From assembly GCA_030647705.1 (NCBI GenBank), contig JAUSJJ010000049.1, positions 1 through 7,762 of the forward strand: a DNA stretch of 7,762 nucleotides, given 5' to 3'. Under the pieces are notes generated by a model. It was given only the letters and a program-made list of their open reading frames with translations. It was not told the origin of the DNA and did not search any database. Source of the DNA: Dehalococcoidia bacterium (lineage in GTDB: Bacteria > Chloroflexota > Dehalococcoidia > JAUSJJ01). Shown here one piece after another: positions 1-5,051 of the stretch. The position numbers were made by a program, and so were the translations under genes. Within the stretch, counting starts at the first letter, position 1; each line of letters opens with the position of its first letter.

Positions 1-465
1 CGATTCATCTATCTCGTACCCTTCGAGCATCGTTCCCAGGACGCTGGACGTGTCGAAATAGGCGAAACGGCTGCGATAGGTGCGGCCGGTCATCAGGCAG
101 GGGAACCCGGCCTGCGCCATGGCCTTGATGGTCTCAGCCAGGTTGGGGACGATCAGCCAGCCCAGGTGATGTATCCCGTCCCCGCGCTCCTTCAAAAAAT
201 CGCTGTAGCTGTTCTCTCCTTCCGTGGGCTGGATCAGTTCCATCTCCATCGCTCCGCGTTTGGCCCTGGCCACCTGCATGCCAAACCGTCCCTTCTGGCC
301 TCTGTATGTCATCTCGCGGAGGGACGAGGCCGGATAGACATACACGCTCCAGGGCCCGATGCCGAAGCTGTTCCACATGGATTCCATGCTCTTCTGCAGG
401 TCTTTCACCACCAGGCCGACCTGTTCAAGTTGCGGAATCTCTATCGCGTGGTGCATCTGTGCCAT
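1..465 (-). CDS. VOC-superfamily (glyoxalase/methylmalonyl-CoA epimerase-like) protein, C-terminus cut by window edge
   Basis: Reading from the ATG at 465 down to base 1 gives 155 codons with no stop, so the gene continues beyond the window but is probably nearly complete. An AAGGAG lies about 8 bases upstream of the ATG and fixes the start. The N-terminal stretch LEQVGLVVKDLQKSME and the later GIHHLGW (about residues 98-103) and LGTMLEGYE (143-151) are the beta-alpha motifs of the vicinal oxygen chelate fold as seen in methylmalonyl-CoA epimerases and glyoxalase-like proteins. His99/His100 and Glu148 fit metal-ligand positions. The usual first His ligand (as in HVGIVV) is Gln15 here, so metal binding may be altered. 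VOC proteins act on many acyl-CoA or small-molecule substrates, and the substrate cannot be named. The gene is transcribed away from the sulfur cluster, and its own promoter lies in the shared spacer. The family call is solid; a methylmalonyl-CoA epimerase role is only one possibility. Confidence 0.85.
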   Translation of the reverse strand, partial: MAQMHHAIEIPQLEQVGLVVKDLQKSMESMWNSFGIGPWSVYVYPASSLREMTYRGQKGRFGMQVARAKRGAMEMELIQPTEGENSYSDFLKERGDGIHHLGWLIVPNLAETIKAMAQAGFPCLMTGRTYRSRFAYFDTSSVLGTMLEGYEIDES

Positions 466-515
466 CCGAGTGTCTCCTTTCCGGCGAGCGGCTTCCATGT
501 CGTGTGGCTGGGGGT

Positions 516-544
516 ATGATAAGGCAATGGCAGTGAAGGTGCAA
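516..544 (-). promoter_or_regulatory. Candidate sigma-70-type promoter for the VOC gene
   Basis: On the minus strand TTGCAC (plus 539-544) is followed after exactly 17 bases by TATCAT (plus 516-521), five of six matches to the -10 consensus. Transcription would start near 509, giving a leader of about 43 bases with the ribosome site just before the ATG. The -35 match is only partial (TTG). Confidence 0.45.
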
Positions 545-573
545 ATAGGCGCCGCCCGAACGGAAGCCAGCGT

Positions 574-603
574 CCTTGACAAGGCATGGGCTTTATGATA
601 AAG
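574..603. promoter_or_regulatory. Pair of perfect palindromes overlapping the rrf2 promoter (candidate operator)
   Basis: CCTTG-A-CAAGG (574-584) and CTTTAT-G-ATAAAG (591-603) are both perfect inverted repeats with a one-base centre. Their centres at 579 and 597 are 18 bases apart, close to two helical turns. The first covers the -35 element and the second runs into the -10 element. Rrf2 proteins bind as dimers to dyad sites at their own promoters, so autoregulation is a reasonable inference. The two sequences differ from each other, so they need not bind the same protein. Confidence 0.45.
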
Positions 604-604
604 T
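576..604 (+). promoter_or_regulatory. Candidate promoter of rrf2 and the sulfur cluster
   Basis: A perfect -35 hexamer TTGACA (576-581) is followed after 17 bases by TAAAGT (599-604, four of six matches), preceded by TG plus one base (596-598), an extended -10 element. Transcription would begin near 611, leaving a short leader of about 23 bases before the ATG at 634. Two palindromes overlap the -35 and -10 elements, which suggests repression at this promoter. Confidence 0.5.
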
Positions 605-616
605 CGATGCACTTAG

Positions 617-633
617 TCGCCTTTAGGAGGCGG
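617..633 (+). promoter_or_regulatory. Small hairpin sequestering the rrf2 ribosome binding site
   Basis: CGCCT (618-622) pairs perfectly with AGGCG (628-632) around the loop TTAGG, and a U-G pair can add 617/633. The Shine-Dalgarno AGGAGG (625-630) lies partly in the loop and partly in the 3' arm, only three bases from the ATG. The stem is short, so an effect on translation is only a possibility. Confidence 0.3.
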
Positions 634-1071
634 ATGAAGCTCTCCAGCAAAACAACGTATGGGACAAGGGCGCTGCTGAACATCGCGGCCCGCCAAGGCG
701 AGGGCCCTGTTCTGTTGAAGGACGTTGCCCGGCAGGAGGCGATTCCTGAGCAGTATCTGGAGCAGGTGGTGGCGCCTCTCAGAATCGCAGGGCTGGTGAA
801 GAGCCAGCGCGGTCCGGGGGGTGGTTTCACGCTGGCCAGGCCTCCGTCCGAGGTGACTCTTGGCGACGTGGTTCAGATACTGGAGGGTTCGTGCTATCTG
901 GTGAACTGCGTCGACGCTCCGGAGACGTGCGTGCGTTCCGCCGGTTGCGTGACCCGGGACCTTTGGCAGGAGATGGGCCTTGCCATGAGGAAGGTGCTGC
1001 AATCGGTGACTCTTCAGGACCTTGTCGACAGGCAGAGAGACAAACATCACGGTTCGATGTATCATATCTAG
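634..1071 (+). CDS. Rrf2-family transcriptional regulator, IscR-like cysteine set
   Basis: The 145-residue protein begins MKLSSKTTYGTRALLNIAA, the typical Rrf2 N-terminus. A start 16 codons upstream is open but lacks an RBS and would add residues that the family does not have. A winged helix-turn-helix spans about residues 1-80, with recognition-helix text IPEQYLEQVVAPLRIAGLV and wing SQRGPGGGFTLAR. Four cysteines follow (87, 92, 99, 105). C92-X6-C99-X5-C105 closely matches the Fe-S ligand spacing of IscR (C-X5-C-X5-C), and the following DLW is kept. The fourth IscR ligand, His107, corresponds to Arg108 here (CVTR instead of CLTH). It sits directly upstream of sulfur assimilation genes in the same orientation, so it may sense Fe-S or cysteine status and control the cluster, by analogy with IscR, CymR and other Rrf2 members. 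Which signal it senses cannot be read from the sequence. Confidence 0.92.
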   Translation: MKLSSKTTYGTRALLNIAARQGEGPVLLKDVARQEAIPEQYLEQVVAPLRIAGLVKSQRGPGGGFTLARPPSEVTLGDVVQILEGSCYLVNCVDAPETCVRSAGCVTRDLWQEMGLAMRKVLQSVTLQDLVDRQRDKHHGSMYHI

Positions 1072-1110
1072 AACTTGTCAAACGGGGCCTGGGGTTGGCA
1101 ATAGAGATAC

Positions 1111-1121
1111 GCCGGGCCGGC
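1111..1121. promoter_or_regulatory. GC-rich palindrome in the rrf2-moeB/thiF spacer
   Basis: GCCGG-G-CCGGC is a perfect 11-base palindrome in the 92-base gap between the Rrf2 and E1-like genes. It is flanked by a longer-range pair, GGCCTG (1086-1091) with CAGGCC (1137-1142), that could enclose it in a larger stem. It might be an operator or an mRNA structure that tunes expression between the two genes. There is no clear promoter here. Confidence 0.25.
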
Positions 1122-1163
1122 TCAGGTGATTCAGAACAGGCCACTCTCATGTGGAGGCAATTG

Positions 1164-1979
1164 GTGAAGCTGACGCTAACCGAGAAACAGATCGAGCGAT
1201 ATAGCCGTCATATCATACTCCGCCAGGTCGGGGGCAAGGGGCAGGCGAAGCTGTTGCAGGCCAAAGTCCTGCTTATCGGGGCGGGGGGTCTGGGTTCCCC
1301 TGTGGCCCTGTACCTTGCGGCCGCCGGCGTGGGCAAGCTGGGCGTCGTCGATTGCGATGTGGTGGACCTGACCAACCTGCAGCGTCAGATACTGCACGGC
1401 ACGTCCGATGTGGGCAGGCCCAAGGTGCTCTCCGCCGCCGAGGCGCTCAAGGACATCAACCCGGACACGCAGGTGGTTCCTTACGATGTCCGCCTCTCTT
1501 CTGAAAACATCATGGGCATCATCGCCGACTACGACATAGTGGTCGACGGCAGCGACAACTTCCCCACTCGATATCTGGTCAACGACGCCTGCGTCCTGGC
1601 CGGCAAGCCGAACGTCTATGGCAGCATTTTCCTTTTCGAGGGGCAGGCTACCGTGTTCCAGCCGGGCAAGGGCTGCTATCGGTGCGTCTTTCCCACTCCT
1701 CCTGCGCCGGGCTCGGTACCGAGCTGTAAGGAGGCCGGCGTATTGGGTGTGCTGCCGGGCATCATCGGTTGCATACAAGCCACAGAGGTGGTCAAGCTTA
1801 TTCTGGGCATAGGGGAGCCGCTGACCGGCAACATGCTCTACATAGATACCCTGGACATGAGTTTCCACAAGCTGAAAGTGAGGCGGAACGCCTCCTGTCC
1901 GGTGTGCGGCGATAAGCCCACCATCACCAGGCTGATCGACTACGAGGAGTTCTGCGGGGTTCCGGCGCCCGGTCATTGA
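1164..1979 (+). CDS. MoeB/ThiF/HesA-type E1-like sulfur-carrier adenylyltransferase
   Basis: This enzyme is expected to use ATP to adenylate the C-terminal glycine of a ubiquitin-like sulfur carrier, here most likely the product of the next gene. The GTG at 1164 is preferred because GGAGG (1153-1157) lies six bases upstream and the resulting start, KLTLTEKQIERYSRHIIL, is the usual MoeB/ThiF opening. The ATG at 1149 has no good RBS. In the 271-residue product the nucleotide loop GAGGLGSP is at 39-46, the Asp-rich DGSDNFPTRY at 128-137 and the zinc cysteines at CYRC (171/174) and CPVC (245/248). The conserved cysteine of the crossover loop is Cys188 (PSCKEAGVLG). No rhodanese domain is attached, unlike mycobacterial MoeZ, so the sulfur must come from another protein or from free sulfide. 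MoeB and ThiF cannot be separated by motif alone; context favours a sulfur-assimilation role over molybdopterin or thiamine synthesis. Confidence 0.93.
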   Translation: MKLTLTEKQIERYSRHIILRQVGGKGQAKLLQAKVLLIGAGGLGSPVALYLAAAGVGKLGVVDCDVVDLTNLQRQILHGTSDVGRPKVLSAAEALKDINPDTQVVPYDVRLSSENIMGIIADYDIVVDGSDNFPTRYLVNDACVLAGKPNVYGSIFLFEGQATVFQPGKGCYRCVFPTPPAPGSVPSCKEAGVLGVLPGIIGCIQATEVVKLILGIGEPLTGNMLYIDTLDMSFHKLKVRRNASCPVCGDKPTITRLIDYEEFCGVPAPGH

Positions 1980-2013
1980 GCAAGACTGGCTGGCCCGCGA
2001 AAGGAGAACGACA

Positions 2014-2286
2014 ATGGCGGTTGAAGTGAGAGTACCTGCCGTGCTGCGGCAGTTGGTGGGCGATGCTAGAACGGTACGTGTGGAAGGCAGCACTGTGAAG
2101 AGCGTTCTGGACAATCTGGACAAAGGGTATCCAGGCTTCAAGCAGAGGATCATGACCGATGGGCATCTCCACGAATTCGTCAACATATATCTGAACAACG
2201 AGGACGTCCGTTTTCTGAAAGAGCTGGAGACCCCCGTGGCCGATGGCGATGTGGTATCCATACTGCCGGCCATCGCCGGAGGCTGA
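2014..2286 (+). CDS. MoaD/ThiS-family sulfur carrier, CysO-like, ending in Gly-Gly
   Basis: This 90-residue beta-grasp protein has an AAGGAG seven bases before its ATG and lies 34 bases after the E1-like gene. It ends ILPAIAGG, so the Gly-Gly tail needed for adenylation and thiocarboxylate formation is exposed with no trimming peptidase required. The segment HEFVNIYLNNEDVRF (53-67) followed by VADGDVVSILPA closely resembles, as I remember it, mycobacterial CysO (HRFVNIYVNDEDVRF...ADGDSVTILPAVAGG) much more than MoaD or ThiS. CysO-thiocarboxylate donates sulfur to O-phosphoserine through CysM, and Mec+ then releases cysteine. Neither CysM nor Mec+ is encoded here, so the acceptor enzyme is unknown and could instead make homocysteine, as with HcyS in Wolinella. 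The family is certain; the CysO-type role is probable. Confidence 0.9.
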   Translation: MAVEVRVPAVLRQLVGDARTVRVEGSTVKSVLDNLDKGYPGFKQRIMTDGHLHEFVNIYLNNEDVRFLKELETPVADGDVVSILPAIAGG

Positions 2287-2447
2287 GACTAACCTGGTCA
2301 GGCGCGATCTGATAGGCGGAGGGCGTTTCGTCACAGGCCGGAGAGTCAACACACGCCCAGGCAGTCCGGCTGCTGACCTATACAGACGCAGAGGTTTTAA
2401 GTGGCAATTAACGGCATCAATGAACCCTCGCATAGACAAGGCGTCGC

Positions 2448-2461
2448 GATGCAATTGCATC
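2448..2461. promoter_or_regulatory. 14-base perfect palindrome upstream of the DUF2061 gene
   Basis: GATGCAATTGCATC reads the same on both strands and lies in the 258-base gap after the carrier gene. Downstream a weak promoter-like pair, TTGTTT (2478-2483) and TGTATT (2501-2506) with 17 bases between, precedes the DUF2061 start. The palindrome could be an operator for that promoter. The gap is otherwise unremarkable: I see no tRNA, no known riboswitch core and no convincing ORF, and its 3' half becomes AT-richer. Confidence 0.35.
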
Positions 2462-2544
2462 AAAGTATCTCCCGCTGTTGTTTCTTATGTCGGGACGGGC
2501 TGTATTAGAAAAGTCAAAACCTCAAATCGGAAAGGTGAGTACAA

Positions 2545-2814
2545 TTGAAAAACAACGGCGAAAAGTGCGCCTATATTGGAGAAACAAAAAAACGGTCATG
2601 GCTGAAATCGATTGTTTGGCGCATTATCGGCGTTTTTGTTCTCGGTGGTATTAGCTGGCTTATTACTCGTAATTGGGAACAGACATCGGTGATAACAATA
2701 ATGTTTCACACCATTCGTCTTGTTCTTTACTACTTTCATGAGAGGTATTGGGATAATGTGGGGTGGGGCCGGATAAAATTCAAAGAACAGGTGGAGCGGG
2801 GAGAAGGTATTTAG
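2545..2814 (+). CDS. DUF2061 small membrane protein
   Basis: The 89-residue protein starts at TTG (2545) with AGGTGA six bases upstream; no ATG is available. A hydrophilic lysine-rich head (1-20) is followed by two hydrophobic segments, about 22-41 (IVWRIIGVFVLGGISWLI) and 48-64 (SVITIMFHTIRLVLYYF), then the signature HERYWDNVGWGR (65-76) and a charged tail. SWLKSIVWRIIG plus LYYFHERYW is the DUF2061 pattern. The biochemical function of the family is unknown; as I recall, members recur beside sulfate-assimilation genes, which fits this position between the carrier and cysH. A role in the membrane, perhaps transport of a sulfur compound, is only a guess. The gene is clearly AT-richer (a little over 40% G+C by eye) than its neighbours, which suggests separate acquisition. 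Confidence 0.8.
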   Translation: MKNNGEKCAYIGETKKRSWLKSIVWRIIGVFVLGGISWLITRNWEQTSVITIMFHTIRLVLYYFHERYWDNVGWGRIKFKEQVERGEGI

Positions 2815-2860
2815 GCCAAGTTCAAAGACATATCGAGCACGCCAGCAACTATGCGAGTAG

Positions 2861-2977
2861 ACAATTGGGGGTTTATTAGGGGGCGGTGGCGGACCGGTCT
2901 ACTGGCTCTATTTTCATGAGAGGACTTGGAATCGCTTGAGGTTTGGGCGAGTCGAGCCGCCAGAATACGACATCTAG
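2861..2977 (+). pseudogene. Decayed second DUF2061 copy (C-terminal remnant)
   Basis: After a TAG at 2858, the frame running to the TAG at 2975-2977 encodes GPVYWLYFHERTWNRLRFGR followed by VEPPEYDI. HERTWNRLRFGR is the DUF2061 C-terminal signature and matches HERYWDNVGWGR of the intact gene just upstream. There is no usable start codon or RBS in this frame, the first membrane segment is missing, and a Gly-rich run replaces the second. The intact copy shares the 12-base DNA string TTTCATGAGAGG at the same point. This looks like a tandem duplicate or older resident copy that has lost its 5' half by deletion or frameshift. Confidence 0.65.
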
Positions 2978-3000
2978 GACAGAGAAAGGGGGGCATCTCA

Positions 3001-3723
3001 ATGCTCAAAGACATGGCATCCGCTAATCCGGCTGAACTGGTGAACAGCCTCAACTTCGCTGAGAAGGTGGACCGCTCGCTGGCGCTGATTGATGAGGCAT
3101 ACCGCGAGAACGGCAACAGGCTGGTGGTCGCAAACAGCTTGGGCAAGGACTCGGTGGCTGTCTGGCATCTGGCCAAACGCGTCAGTCCGAGTATCCGGGG
3201 GTTTATCATCACTACGCGTTTCAAGCCACCGGAGACGGTGGCGTTCATGAGACAGGAAGTGGAACGGTATCCGGAGTTGCGGGTATTCCGCAGCGATGAG
3301 GCCATTCCGGACGAACTATATCTTTCAGACCCGGATCGTTGTTGTGATGTCCTCAAGGTAGAGCCGACGCGACAGGCGATCGAAGAGATGAATGTCGCCT
3401 GTTGGGTGACCGGCCTTCGTTGCACCGAGGGCCGGACGCGCACAGACTTCCGTGAGGTGGAAGAACGCGACAAGGGCTTGATCAAGCTCAACCCCATACT
3501 GATATGGCACGAGCGTGAAGTGTGGCAGTACCTCGCCCTGAATCAGGTGCCGGTGAACCCACTTTATGGCAAGGGATACCGTTCACTAGGTTGCGCACCT
3601 TGCACCCGGATTACGGGCGACCCGAACGAACGCGCCGGCCGGTGGGTGGGCACTAGCAAGTGTGGCGGCGAGTGTGGCATTCACACCCGGCCCCTGAAGT
3701 CGAAGTTAGCCAGGCCCGCCTAA
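3001..3723 (+). CDS. cysH: CysH-type phosphosulfate/APS reductase with [4Fe-4S] cysteines
   Basis: It reduces adenylyl sulfate to sulfite and AMP using thioredoxin-type electrons in assimilatory sulfate reduction. The ATG at 3001 follows a strong AAAGGGGGG with seven bases of spacing. Longer readings start inside the DUF2061 remnant and are rejected. In the 240-residue product the PP-loop is NSLGKDSVAVWHL (45-57), where many homologues have SGGKDS or SFGAED. The cluster ligands are Cys114-Cys115 and C198-A-P-C201, the CC...CxxC set that marks APS-using bacterial enzymes as opposed to the cluster-free PAPS reductases. The catalytic tail ECGIH (224-228) with Cys225 is intact, and an extra Cys221 lies four residues before it. 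The sulfite reductase gene starts 40 bases downstream. ATP sulfurylase is not in the window. APS is the preferred substrate from the cysteines, but that is inferred. Confidence 0.93.
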   Translation: MLKDMASANPAELVNSLNFAEKVDRSLALIDEAYRENGNRLVVANSLGKDSVAVWHLAKRVSPSIRGFIITTRFKPPETVAFMRQEVERYPELRVFRSDEAIPDELYLSDPDRCCDVLKVEPTRQAIEEMNVACWVTGLRCTEGRTRTDFREVEERDKGLIKLNPILIWHEREVWQYLALNQVPVNPLYGKGYRSLGCAPCTRITGDPNERAGRWVGTSKCGGECGIHTRPLKSKLARPA

Positions 3724-3763
3724 GGGAGAGGGAGGCTGTGAGGTAGACATAACGGAGGCAAAC

Positions 3764-4756
3764 ATGGCCCCCAACGATGAAACGGCAAAGCTGGAAGCTT
3801 TGAGGTCTGGCTTGAAGAAGGAAGCGCGCGCCCTGAAGCTGGACTTTGACCAGCTCAAGAGCGGCGGGTTCATCAAGCAGACCCAGAAGAACCTGTTCAC
3901 CGTGCGGCTGCGCTGTCCGGCGGGACAGTTGACCTCGACGCAACTGCGCACGGCAGCCGAGCTCGCCGACAAATACGGGCGTGGGGAGGTGCACATCTCG
4001 GTGAGGCAGTCGGTCGAGATACCCTACGTTCACTACCAGAACTTCGACGCGGTGACTGCGGCTTTGAAGGAAGTGAACTGGTCGGTGGCCTCCTGCGGCC
4101 CACGCGTCAGAGTGCCCGGCGCCTGTGCCGGCTGCACGTACAATCCCAACGGGGTTGCGGACAGCCAGCGTCTGTGCCTGGATATCGACCGGCGTTTCTT
4201 CGGCGTCGCTACCGGCCATCACAAGTTCAAGATCAGTGCTGCCGGCTGCCCGATAGATTGCCCCCGGAGCAGGGGTGCTGACCTCGGTTTCCAGGGTGAG
4301 GTATCTCCCCGGCTGGAGGCCGCCCTGTGCACCGGCTGCGAGCTTTGTGTCACGGCCTGTCAGGAGAAGGCCTTGACCATGGCCGAGGGGCTTCCGGTGA
4401 GAGACGATAGCAAGTGTAACTACTGCGGCGACTGCATCAAGATATGCCCTCTCGACGCAATGGTCGCGGCGCGCAGCGGCTGGTTGGTGCGGGCCGGTGG
4501 CAAACACGGCAAGCATCCGCTATACTCATACGAGGTGGCGAACTTTGTCTCCGACGAAGAGGCGCTGGCTCTGGTGGAGAAAACGATGGAATGGTACAAG
4601 GGAAACGCGGATGGCCGGGAGCGGCTGGGGGCGACCTTCGCTCGCGTCGGCGTTCAGAAATACATAGCAGATGTCATCGAGCCGATGGGCTTGCAGGCGA
4701 TAAAGACTGTCGAGCAGAGGCGTAGGTTCTGGGCTGGGGGCAATTTCTATGTCTGA
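3764..4756 (+). CDS. Siroheme sulfite reductase (small, COG2221-like) with built-in 2x[4Fe-4S] ferredoxin domain
   Basis: It probably performs the six-electron reduction of sulfite to sulfide in the cytoplasm. The ATG has GGAGG five bases upstream. In the 330 residues an N-terminal ferredoxin-like half domain (about 35-105) carries GEVHISVRQSVEIPYV, the sulfite/nitrite reductase siroheme-side motif. The siroheme-[4Fe-4S] motifs follow as CAGC (C121/C124) and AAGCPIDC (C162/C166). Inserted at 189-228 are two full CxxCxxCxxxC ferredoxin motifs (C189-C192-C195-C199 and C218-C221-C224-C228) that can feed electrons. The C-terminal part completes the fold. The first siroheme-side motif is unusual: the C-X5-C spacing seen in many sulfite reductases is replaced by C-X2-C, with Asn127 where the second Cys would be. 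The size is far below E. coli CysI, resembling AsrC or archaeal small sulfite reductases. The stop overlaps the next gene. Nitrite as substrate cannot be excluded, but cysH next door favours sulfite. Confidence 0.9.
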   Translation: MAPNDETAKLEALRSGLKKEARALKLDFDQLKSGGFIKQTQKNLFTVRLRCPAGQLTSTQLRTAAELADKYGRGEVHISVRQSVEIPYVHYQNFDAVTAALKEVNWSVASCGPRVRVPGACAGCTYNPNGVADSQRLCLDIDRRFFGVATGHHKFKISAAGCPIDCPRSRGADLGFQGEVSPRLEAALCTGCELCVTACQEKALTMAEGLPVRDDSKCNYCGDCIKICPLDAMVAARSGWLVRAGGKHGKHPLYSYEVANFVSDEEALALVEKTMEWYKGNADGRERLGATFARVGVQKYIADVIEPMGLQAIKTVEQRRRFWAGGNFYV

Positions 4757-4994
4757 ATTCCACATAGATGATCGCCTTGACCTGCGCGGAGTGCTCTGCC
4801 CCATGAACTTCGTGAAGGCCAAGCTCAAGCTTGAAGAGATGGAATCAGGCCAGATGCTGGAGGTAACTCTGGACGACGGCGAGCCGATGCGCAGCGTGCC
4901 TCGCAGCATCAAGGAAGAGGGCCACAAGATTGTGTCAGTGCAGAAGACGGACGCCAACGCCTATCGGCTGGTTATCCTTCGGGGGCAGGACTAG
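4749..4994 (+). CDS. TusA/SirA-like sulfur carrier
   Basis: This 81-residue protein starts at the ATG inside the end of the sulfite reductase gene. The shared ATGTCTGA gives an eight-base overlap, so translation is likely coupled; there is only a weak G-rich RBS. LDLRGVLCPMNFVKAKLKLEEM (10-31) is the TusA core, with the sulfur-carrying Cys17. The usual CPxP is CPMN here, so the second proline is missing; I believe this occurs in TusA-like proteins linked to sulfite reductases, but cannot verify that. TusA proteins carry persulfide between desulfurases, rhodaneses and acceptors. Tight coupling to the sulfite reductase suggests that it handles sulfur leaving or entering that enzyme, and it might load the Gly-Gly carrier. 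Its partners are inferred. Confidence 0.88.
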   Translation: MSEFHIDDRLDLRGVLCPMNFVKAKLKLEEMESGQMLEVTLDDGEPMRSVPRSIKEEGHKIVSVQKTDANAYRLVILRGQD

Positions 4995-5051
4995 AGGCTG
5001 GGGAGTCCCGTCTCTCGTGAACTTCGTTCTTCTGAGAAAAGCAAAAGGACT

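Noticed and set aside
1075..1104. TTGTCA with a CAATAG-like hexamer as a second promoter before the E1-like gene
   Set aside because: The -10 match is poor and the spacing is 18 bases; readthrough from rrf2 explains expression equally well.
891..1163. Long N-terminal extension of the E1-like enzyme from ATG 891, or a start at ATG 1149
   Set aside because: The extension lies inside rrf2 in another frame and has no family match; the MoeB/ThiF opening and the GGAGG point to GTG 1164.
2336..2371. GCCGGA (2337-2342) / TCCGGC (2365-2370) pair after the carrier gene as terminator
   Set aside because: The six-base stem has a 22-base loop and no following T-run, so it is not convincing.
2287..2544. 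SAM or other sulfur-related riboswitch in the spacer
   Set aside because: I could not find the conserved core elements of a SAM-type riboswitch; only isolated dyads are present. A covariance-model scan would settle it.
2243..2548. Open frame of about 101 codons across the end of the carrier gene and the following spacer
   Set aside because: It overlaps the CysO-like gene in another frame, has no RBS and gives no recognisable protein; the spacer shows no coding pattern.
2926..3000. Extended N-terminus of CysH from a TTG at 2926
   Set aside because: The added residues come from an alternative frame of the DUF2061 remnant; a strong AAAGGGGGG with good spacing marks ATG 3001.
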